Positions 1-4,906 of a DNA stretch of 7,063 bases are shown here, piece by piece. The stretch is taken from positions 1-7,063 of the forward strand of contig QMOF01000118.1 in NCBI GenBank assembly GCA_003650185.1, in the 5' to 3' direction. Both the position numbers and the translations under genes were made by a program. Source of the stretch: Chloroflexota bacterium. Its GTDB lineage: Bacteria > Chloroflexota > Dehalococcoidia > UBA2247 > RBG-13-53-26. The notes below the pieces were generated by a model, which did no database searches, was not told where the DNA came from, and worked only from the letters and a program-made list of their open reading frames with translations. The first letter of the stretch is position 1, and each line of letters starts with the position of its first letter.

Positions 1-1
1 A

Positions 2-472
2 ATCAAGATAAAGACCTCGACAAAGGGGAGCTTCCAGATGGGTGGCGAGGTTTACATCGACAACAATGAGCCTTTCGACAAGCAGGTGAACAGCCTATCC
101 CACGAAATAAACCATCTTCACGATTACGTGTTCGGCAAGCAACCGGATGTCACGAAGATGCCGAAAGCGGAATTCGTGAAGAAAAAGATGGATAATGAGA
201 TACGGGCGCACTACAAGACCTACCTGGCCTTCGAGGAAAGAGGGGCAAAGGGTGCTCAGCCGCTTGGCTATGCCGGTTTCAAGGCCAAGGTTGACCAGGA
301 GACGAAAAAGAAAGGCAAAGCTTTGACGGCCGCCGAGAAAGAGAAGGTCGGCAAGGAGTACCTCGAGGAGCAGTACAAGAAAGTGTGGGTGGGTTCCAAG
401 TCGGGCAAGAACTACTATCAGAAGTGGGAGGAATACTGGGACCAGAATAACAAGCGCAAATCAGGTTCTTGA
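2..472 (+). CDS. C-terminal part of a zinc metallopeptidase-like (polymorphic toxin-type) protein, 5' partial
   Basis: The frame is open from the window edge with no stop, so the protein probably begins upstream. An internal ATG at 38 has a GGGGAG 7 bases before it and would give 144 residues. Numbered from that Met, the motif HEINH (22-26) is a HExxH zinc site: two His ligands and a catalytic Glu. Glu54, in the segment NEIRAH about 28 residues later, is a good third-ligand candidate, as in gluzincins. The preceding stretch GGEVYIDNNEP resembles the beta strand before HExxH in metallopeptidase domains at the C-termini of Rhs and other polymorphic toxins. The rest is Lys/Glu-rich and ends in an aromatic tail (YYQKWEEYW). 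No signal peptide or membrane segment is visible. The next gene lies 49 bases downstream on the same strand and could encode its immunity protein. The HExxH is seen directly; toxin status is inference. It could equally be a housekeeping peptidase fragment. Confidence 0.6.
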   Translation: MKIKTSTKGSFQMGGEVYIDNNEPFDKQVNSLSHEINHLHDYVFGKQPDVTKMPKAEFVKKKMDNEIRAHYKTYLAFEERGAKGAQPLGYAGFKAKVDQETKKKGKALTAAEKEKVGKEYLEEQYKKVWVGSKSGKNYYQKWEEYWDQNNKRKSGS

Positions 473-507
473 TGCCAATGGTGGGATATTGCTTTCGCTC
501 GTGGTGT

Positions 508-516
508 GGAGGGAGG
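508..516 (+). promoter_or_regulatory. Ribosome binding site deciding the start at 522
   Basis: GGAGGGAGG ends 5 bases before ATG 522 and 8 bases before ATG 525. The longer frame beginning with TTG at 489 has no comparable site, so the start is placed at 522/525. Confidence 0.6.
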
Positions 517-521
517 CGCAG

Positions 522-1133
522 ATGATGAAGGATTTGGCCAAGCTTCGGAAAGAAATCGCGAAGTCAATCAAGGGCGTAGACGACGAGTACTACAGGCTGA
601 TCAAGGACAGCACTGACTACACGATAGAGGCCGAGGACAACCCCTTCTTCAAGAACCACCACATATACCTGGTGACCATCTGGGACGTATCTATCGAGAT
701 GGCTTTCTACGTCGGCCAGAACAAGGAAAGCGGTCAGATCCTACTCCTTACAGAGAACCTGGAGGGGCTGAACGCAGTGGTCCAGGAAGAGAACCTGAGT
801 ATCGGGATGGACAACGCAGTCGAGTATGTGGAGCTGGTGATCAAGCTCACCCGGCCAAACTACAAGCACGTGTACTTAGTCTCCGATTTCGCGGACATCC
901 CCTATCGCGGCTACCTGCCGGATGAAGTCGAAGCCCAGCGAGAGAAGGCCAGGGAGTACCTCGCGGACAAGCTTCATCCGCCCGAGGTGGTGCTGAGCAA
1001 CGACCTCGTCAGGGTGGAGCTATTTGTGCTGGAAGCCAATACACTTGAGAAGCGGGTCTATAGTCTAAGCAAGAGGGGTACAGTTGCAGTCCAGCGCCAA
1101 ACGGTGCTGGATGAAGTTGGCTATGGGTATTAG
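522..1133 (+). CDS. Unrecognised 203-aa protein, possible immunity partner of the upstream metallopeptidase
   Basis: I do not recognise a family. The frame also allows a TTG start at 489, but ATG at 522 (or 525) is preferred because GGAGGGAGG lies 5 bases before it. The protein is soluble and acidic, with no signal peptide, no transmembrane segment and no cysteine-based motif. An amphipathic, charged N-terminus (KDLAKLRKEIAKSIKG) is followed by alternating hydrophobic strands (HIYLVTIWDVS, HVYLVSDFADI, VRVELFVLEA) suggesting an alpha/beta fold. Its position directly after a toxin-like metallopeptidase, on the same strand with a short gap, is the typical place of an immunity gene. That is the only support for the role. 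Its stop TAG (1131-1133) directly abuts the stop of the convergent minus-strand gene. Codon use is A-richer than in the genes to the right, as in its upstream neighbour, hinting that the two travel together. Confidence 0.6.
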   Translation: MMKDLAKLRKEIAKSIKGVDDEYYRLIKDSTDYTIEAEDNPFFKNHHIYLVTIWDVSIEMAFYVGQNKESGQILLLTENLEGLNAVVQEENLSIGMDNAVEYVELVIKLTRPNYKHVYLVSDFADIPYRGYLPDEVEAQREKAREYLADKLHPPEVVLSNDLVRVELFVLEANTLEKRVYSLSKRGTVAVQRQTVLDEVGYGY

Positions 1134-1685
1134 CTATTCCTCAAGCACAAACTCCCACTGGCAATGGATTTCATCACCGCTGGCCCTGGGAGGCAGCACG
1201 AGTGGGGTGGCCTTCATCCTTGGGTTAATGGCGTGCGCCCTGACTTGAAGTAGCTGAGTCTCGATCTCGCCGCAGATGCGCCTCTCCCGGCCCTCGCCCT
1301 CTCTCTCCAGCGCCAGCAGGGTGGGGCAGCGGGTCACCGTCCAGATGCCACACCGCGGGCTCCTCAACTCGAAATGGTGCTCCAGGTTCCAGGTCCAGGG
1401 ACTCATCTGGAGCGACTTCATCAACGCGGTTACATCATCGCCCCGAATGCCGAACAGCTTGCGGGTGGTCTCTACGTCATGCATCTCCATCGTGTCCCAC
1501 ACCAGTCTGTCGCAAGCCACAGCGGTGTCGTCGTCTGTGTTCTCCTTCACAGCCAGATACCACGTGCCGTCCAGCTTGCGGATATATGCAGCATAAGCTT
1601 TCAGCGCCTTGAGCAGCACATCTTTGGAGAAGTCCGCGTAGGTAACACCGGGGTCGAATTCGCCGCTGTAATCACTTCGGCTCAT
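1134..1685 (-). CDS. DUF6125 / ATC-hydrolase-like small cysteine protein
   Basis: The protein has 183 residues from ATG at 1685, chosen because AGAGAGGG sits 6 bases upstream; a longer frame reaching 1742 lacks such a site. The sequence shows a helical N-terminal half (FSKDVLLKALKAYAAYIRKLDGTW). The C-terminal half has three regularly placed cysteines: Cys120 (TRCPTLLALE), Cys138 (RRICGEIE) and Cys175 (DEIHCQWEF), plus an INP turn near residue 153. This CP...C...NP...GD..CxWxF layout resembles the DUF6125 family and the related L-2-amino-thiazoline-4-carboxylic acid hydrolase-like proteins. These are small cytosolic proteins scattered through anaerobic bacteria and archaea, with mostly unknown function. 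The cysteines could bind a metal or act catalytically; nothing in the sequence decides which. It lies 66 bases after the acyl-CoA synthetase gene on the same strand and is probably cotranscribed. The family assignment is from memory of the motif pattern. Confidence 0.75.
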   Translation of the reverse strand: MSRSDYSGEFDPGVTYADFSKDVLLKALKAYAAYIRKLDGTWYLAVKENTDDDTAVACDRLVWDTMEMHDVETTRKLFGIRGDDVTALMKSLQMSPWTWNLEHHFELRSPRCGIWTVTRCPTLLALEREGEGRERRICGEIETQLLQVRAHAINPRMKATPLVLPPRASGDEIHCQWEFVLEE

Positions 1686-1751
1686 GATGTACCCTCTCTG
1701 TTTTCCCCGAAGGCCAGGCTTCTGCCCCGGAACGACGCGCATCGACCACCG

Positions 1752-3299
1752 TTACCGGCGCAGAGCCGCAAGCCTGTCGGGATATGCCTGGCTATAATCG
1801 TACAGCTTTCGGATGGCCTGGGCCGCGCCCCTCATGGAAAGGAAGAGGGGCAGGCCAAACTCCGCGCAGAGCGCCCGCACGTCGGCCGAGGCCCGCCACG
1901 ATTCATCATTGCCCATCGAGTGAAGAACCACCGCCTTGGGCCGCTGGCAGGACATGGCGGCCAGCAGCATCGGGCCCACCAGGCCAGCAACGATCATCTC
2001 GCCCACCGGCATGGGACTCACATCGAAGCCATGATGGTATACCACCAGGTGCAGGTCATGCCACTGCTCCAGCACAGCATTCACCTTTCCCCACAGCCCA
2101 CCCAGCTCCCCTGCCGCTCTTTCGCTGAGCACGCCTCTGAGCGGGCGGCTGCCCAGTTCCTTCCAGATTTCCAGCCCGTCGACGGTGGCTACCGGGCTGA
2201 CATCGATGGGGTTACGCAACATGCTGTTTGCCAGGTCAACAAATTCCTTCAGTCTCTCCCGCAGCTCAGGCGGCACAGGAATAAGCCGTAGCCCGGCCCG
2301 TTCCAGCTCGTCGGTCGCCATCACACTGGCCCCACCGCCATGCCCAACCGCGCAGGCGTTCAGACCGCGAGGCGGGTCGACGCGCAGCAGCGCCACCAGC
2401 ATGTCCACCATCTCCTCGACACTGTATACCCTTATGGCCCCGGCCTGCCTCAAAAGGCTGTCCCATATGGCGTCGGCCCCGGCCAGAGACCCCGTGTGTG
2501 AGGCCGCAGCCCTGAGACCGCCTTCGGTATAGCCCCCTTTAAAAACCACCAGCGGCTTGGCGGAGGCTGCCTTGTTGATTGCCCGCACCAGTCTATGGCC
2601 ATCCTTGGCGCCCTCGATGTATGCAGCGATCACCTTCGTCTCCGGGTCTTCGGCCATGTAGTCCAGCAGGTCGCACTCGTCTATGTCACAGGCATTGCCG
2701 TAGCTGACCACCTTGCTGAAGCGGAGTCCGCGAGCCACGGCATGGCGGACCATGAAACTCACGTTGCCCCCGCTTTGGCACAGATAGCCGATGGGACCGG
2801 CCTCCATGGGAAAGTCCGGGCAGAGGCCCATGCCACCCCTGGGATAGTAGATACCCAGGCAGTTGGGACCGATGATGCGCATGTTGCCTGCGCGAGCTAT
2901 CTGCACCAGTCTGTCCTGTAGCTCAACGCGTTCCGGCTCGCCTGTTTCCGCATAGCCCGAAGAGAAGACGTGCACCACCCTGACTCCCTTCTCACGGCAC
3001 TCCTCCAGGACTTGCGGAGTGTAGCGGGCCGGAACAGACACGACTACATGGTCGATTGGTCCCGGGACATCCTTCAGGCTCCTGTGGATAGGGAGCCCCA
3101 TCATTTCCCCTCCACCCGGGTTCACCAGGGCAATCCGTCCGGCAAACCCGGTCTCCAACGGCGTCTCCACGTAGAGCCGCCTGATCCACATCTTGGGCAC
3201 GTCAGCAGATATGCCGACGACTGCGATGGTGCGGGGATGAAAAATGTACTCCAGCGGGTGGGGATTCGGCTGGTCGGTGAGCGAGGCAGTCGTGGTCAA
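1752..3299 (-). CDS. NDP-forming acyl-CoA synthetase, CoA-binding/alpha-type subunit
   Basis: The 515-residue protein belongs to the ADP-forming acetyl/acyl-CoA synthetase (succinyl-CoA synthetase-like) superfamily, which interconverts acyl-CoA + ADP + Pi and acid + CoA + ATP. A Rossmann CoA-binding domain covers about residues 16-150 (TIAVVGIS; GPNCLGIY at 144-151). A succinyl-CoA-ligase-like domain follows at about 165-305 (CQSGG at 174-178). The segment ASHTGSLAG places His268 as the phosphorylated catalytic histidine. A third, more divergent domain covers about 310-515 (VGHGGGASVMATDELERAG; NPIDVSP). Length fits an alpha subunit; the ATP-grasp (beta) domain found in fused enzymes is absent and not encoded nearby, so a partner must lie elsewhere. 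The first plausible start is TTG at 3299, with no ATG or GTG between it and the upstream in-frame stop at 3336-3338. The Shine-Dalgarno GGGAGG lies unusually close. Substrate cannot be told. It heads a minus-strand pair with the DUF6125-like gene. Confidence 0.85.
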   Translation of the reverse strand: MTTTASLTDQPNPHPLEYIFHPRTIAVVGISADVPKMWIRRLYVETPLETGFAGRIALVNPGGGEMMGLPIHRSLKDVPGPIDHVVVSVPARYTPQVLEECREKGVRVVHVFSSGYAETGEPERVELQDRLVQIARAGNMRIIGPNCLGIYYPRGGMGLCPDFPMEAGPIGYLCQSGGNVSFMVRHAVARGLRFSKVVSYGNACDIDECDLLDYMAEDPETKVIAAYIEGAKDGHRLVRAINKAASAKPLVVFKGGYTEGGLRAAASHTGSLAGADAIWDSLLRQAGAIRVYSVEEMVDMLVALLRVDPPRGLNACAVGHGGGASVMATDELERAGLRLIPVPPELRERLKEFVDLANSMLRNPIDVSPVATVDGLEIWKELGSRPLRGVLSERAAGELGGLWGKVNAVLEQWHDLHLVVYHHGFDVSPMPVGEMIVAGLVGPMLLAAMSCQRPKAVVLHSMGNDESWRASADVRALCAEFGLPLFLSMRGAAQAIRKLYDYSQAYPDRLAALRR

Positions 3300-3306
3300 A
3301 CCTCCC
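3300..3306 (-). promoter_or_regulatory. Shine-Dalgarno abutting the TTG start of the acyl-CoA synthetase gene
   Basis: On the minus strand GGGAGG is followed by one T and then the TTG at 3299. The spacing of one base is too short for normal initiation, yet no other ATG/GTG lies between the in-frame stop at 3336-3338 and this codon. Either initiation is at this TTG despite the spacing, or it occurs at an internal non-ATG codon such as the CTG at residue 16. Confidence 0.35.
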
Positions 3307-3653
3307 GGCTTCGGCCCTCTGCGAACGTGGCCCGATCAGGGCGATCGAGTAGAGCCGTTGAACTCGCGACCACGTCTTCTCACAACAGGGCACAGTCAGA
3401 ATCATAGCCCGCCTCAGGCCGCACTGTCAAAAGCAGGTCGCCTCCAGCCGTCCGAGGCCAGCCTGCTCCCCTGCCACGGCCCTGGATAGCCGCGGATGCT
3501 ACCGAGCACACAGGGATGGAGCGCGTCAGTTCATTTACTTAGGTAACTGAAGATGTTGTATCGTGTTAGTCGGTGGGGGGCCGGGTGCGAGGACGATTAA
3601 CATAATGACAGGACGGCCGATCGTGCCGGGTGTCGAGGGGGTGGTCTCCTGTG

Positions 3654-3665
3654 TGATCTAGATCA
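3654..3665. promoter_or_regulatory. CRP/FNR-family-type operator palindrome
   Basis: TGATCTAGATCA is a perfect 12-bp palindrome. Its core matches the FNR half-site layout TGAT-N4-ATCA exactly. The outer context TGTGA-N6-TCATG also keeps one perfect CRP-type half site. Its centre is about 54 bases upstream of the start predicted from the promoter at 3678-3706, close to where activators of this family bind. The palindrome is seen directly. Which regulator uses it (FNR, CooA, a nitrosative-stress Dnr/HcpR-type protein, or another) cannot be told. Confidence 0.5.
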
Positions 3666-3677
3666 TGGCGGAGGGCA

Positions 3678-3706
3678 TTGTCCTTGGGCTATCGTTATAT
3701 TAATAT
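3678..3706 (+). promoter_or_regulatory. Sigma-70-like promoter for the ferredoxin/zinc-ribbon/CooS operon
   Basis: The -35 box TTGTCC (3678-3683) and -10 box TAATAT (3701-3706) are separated by exactly 17 bases, in an AT-rich pocket of an otherwise GC-rich region. Transcription would start near 3713, leaving a leader of about 70 bases before the ATG at 3784. It lies just downstream of the palindromic operator. Confidence 0.55.
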
Positions 3707-3783
3707 CGGGGGCAGGTAGAAGGAGAGGCCAATAACTATATCAGGCCCAAACCGTAGCGCCGTCAGGCACAGGGAGGCAGGCA

Positions 3784-4536
3784 ATGACGCCACGGAAAGT
3801 CAGAAAGATCATCAAGATAGACGAAGAGAAATGTGACGGCTGTGGGCTGTGCGTGCCGGCATGCGCCGAAGGCGCCATTCAAATCGTGGGCGGAAAGGCA
3901 CGCCTGGTGAGTGAGAAGTACTGCGACGGCCTTGGCGCGTGCATCGGCGAATGCCCGCGGGGGGCCCTTACCGTTGAGGAGCGGGAGAGCGAAGAGTTCG
4001 ACGAAGAAGCAGTGAGTGAGCGTCTACAGGCTGCCAGACCAGTTCCGGAGGGCCTTCCCTGCGATTGCGCATCAACCACAGTTACCCATTTTGGACCAGC
4101 CGGTGCCGGCCATCACCAGGCAGGCGCCGAATCCCTGCCGCAGTCGCAGCTCGGTCATTGGCCGGTGCAGCTCAGGCTGGTGCCGCCCACCGCCCCCTTT
4201 CTCCAGAATGCCGACGCCCTCCTCACCGGTGACTGCGTCCCGTTTGCCTACGCAGGCTTTCATCAACATTTGCTGAAAGACCATGCGCTACTGGTGGCCT
4301 GCCCCAAGCTGGACGACTTCCAGGCACACCAGAGGAAGCTGACCGAGGTGCTTCGCCAGTCTTCAGTCAAGAGCATCACCGTGGTCCGCATGGAGATCCC
4401 ATGCTGCCACGGTCTGGCGCACATGGCCCAGCAAGCCGTGGCCGATAGCGGCAAGGACATCCCGCTCAGGGAAGTGGTCATCGGGATAAGAGGGGAAGTG
4501 AAGTCCTCAGGCGTGCTGGAGCGGGTCAACAGCTAA
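3784..4536 (+). CDS. Ferredoxin-domain (4Fe-4S) redox protein with a Cys-containing C-terminal domain
   Basis: The 250-residue protein starts at an ATG with AGGGAGG 6 bases upstream. The N-terminal ferredoxin domain (about 9-62) has a canonical first motif, Cys17-x2-Cys20-x2-Cys23-x3-Cys27. The second motif reads Cys47-x5-Cys53-x3-Cys57-Pro, with Leu50 where the middle cysteine would be. One cluster thus has four ligands and the other only three from this domain. An acidic linker follows (about 65-80). The C-terminal domain (about 93-250) has Cys93, Cys95, Cys151 (GDCVPFAY), Cys173 (ACPKLDD) and the pair Cys207-Cys208 (EIPCCHGL). This whole layout recurs in a family of anaerobe proteins annotated only as 4Fe-4S binding proteins. 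Role: probable cytosolic electron carrier. As first gene of the operon, with the zinc-ribbon protein 14 bases downstream, it likely passes electrons to the CooS-like protein; this is inference. It is not a CooF sequence that I recognise. Confidence 0.85.
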   Translation: MTPRKVRKIIKIDEEKCDGCGLCVPACAEGAIQIVGGKARLVSEKYCDGLGACIGECPRGALTVEERESEEFDEEAVSERLQAARPVPEGLPCDCASTTVTHFGPAGAGHHQAGAESLPQSQLGHWPVQLRLVPPTAPFLQNADALLTGDCVPFAYAGFHQHLLKDHALLVACPKLDDFQAHQRKLTEVLRQSSVKSITVVRMEIPCCHGLAHMAQQAVADSGKDIPLREVVIGIRGEVKSSGVLERVNS

Positions 4537-4550
4537 TCAGGAGGTGAACC

Positions 4551-4811
4551 ATGGTAGATCAATGTCCCGGAGCGAGCAACATAAGAATGCCAAGGTTGGA
4601 GATCAAGACCTGTCCCAAGTGCGGGGAGGAGATCGAGATATTCTCCAACGAGGCCAGTGCCAAATGCTCCAAGTGCGGGTTCGTGATATACAACGACCTG
4701 CTGTCCTGTGTGCAATGGTGTGAGTACGCCAGGGAGTGCGTCGGTGACGAGATGTACGAGAGAATAATGCAGCAGCTCTCTGAACGGAAAGGTGAGGAGG
4801 AGGGGACGTAG
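4551..4811 (+). CDS. Small zinc-ribbon protein with a second Cys-rich motif
   Basis: The 86-residue protein has an excellent ribosome binding site, AGGAGGTGA (4539-4547), just before the ATG. Two CxxC pairs, Cys21-Cys24 (CPKCG) and Cys39-Cys42 (CSKCG), form a rubredoxin-like zinc ribbon. A separate motif follows: Cys53-x3-Cys57-x5-Cys63 (SCVQWCEYARECVG). Similar Cys-Trp-Cys...Cys-Val-Gly segments occur, as I recall, in small proteins and HD-domain phosphohydrolases of anaerobes and archaea, without known function. The tail (67-86) is charged and probably helical. Cys5 is the only other cysteine. The gene lies between the ferredoxin-domain gene (14 bases) and the CooS-like gene (95 bases) and is surely part of the operon. 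It may bind Zn or Fe and could act as adaptor, scaffold or cluster-assembly factor for its neighbours; that role is inference. Confidence 0.8.
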   Translation: MVDQCPGASNIRMPRLEIKTCPKCGEEIEIFSNEASAKCSKCGFVIYNDLLSCVQWCEYARECVGDEMYERIMQQLSERKGEEEGT

Positions 4812-4825
4812 CAGGTTGGGGGGTC

Positions 4826-4877
4826 CGGGGCCACAGTCCCCGCGCCAGCCATGCCGCGATCGGCGGCCCGCCGCGGC
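4826..4877 (+). other. Two potential RNA hairpins in the spacer before the CooS-like gene
   Basis: Within the 95-base gap, CGGGG (4826-4830) and CCCCG (4838-4842) can pair around a 7-base loop. GCCGCG (4853-4858) and CGCGGC (4872-4877) can pair around 13 bases. Neither is followed by a T run, so they do not look like terminators. They could tune mRNA processing or translation of the gene at 4907, whose AGGGAGGT site at 4892-4899 lies just after. In GC-rich DNA such pairings also arise by chance. Confidence 0.25.
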
Positions 4878-4906
4878 CAGCAATCAAAGGAAGGGAGGTA
4901 GTCGCA

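Larger units (their letters stand above)
3300..3783. other. Divergent intergenic region of about 480 bases
   Basis: This region separates the minus-strand acyl-CoA synthetase gene from the plus-strand redox operon. Short open frames in it lack ribosome binding sites and recognisable protein content, so I see no gene. Positions 3300-3530 are GC-rich, with nothing I can identify beyond weak inverted repeats. At about 3528-3552 TCAGTT and AACTGA form a 6-bp inverted repeat around 13 bases. The useful signals, a CRP/FNR-type palindrome and a promoter, are at 3654-3706 and are listed separately. I found no convincing minus-strand promoter. Confidence 0.6.

Noticed and set aside
1..1140. Insertion sequence or phage element around the toxin-like genes
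   Set aside because: No transposase or integrase motif, terminal inverted repeat or target duplication is visible; only the composition difference hints at transfer.
1374..2291. Long plus-strand open frame of 305 codons
   Set aside because: It overlaps both clearly real minus-strand genes, has a low-complexity His/Gln/Pro-rich translation, no ribosome binding site and no recognisable motif; it is an antisense shadow in GC-rich DNA.
2970..3489. Plus-strand open frames reaching into the intergenic region
   Set aside because: They are mostly antisense to the acyl-CoA synthetase gene, lack Shine-Dalgarno sites and show no protein-like composition; not called as genes.
3300..3783. CRISPR array, tRNA or other structured RNA gene in the intergenic region
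   Set aside because: I found no regularly spaced direct repeats, no cloverleaf-like arms and no T-loop sequence on either strand.
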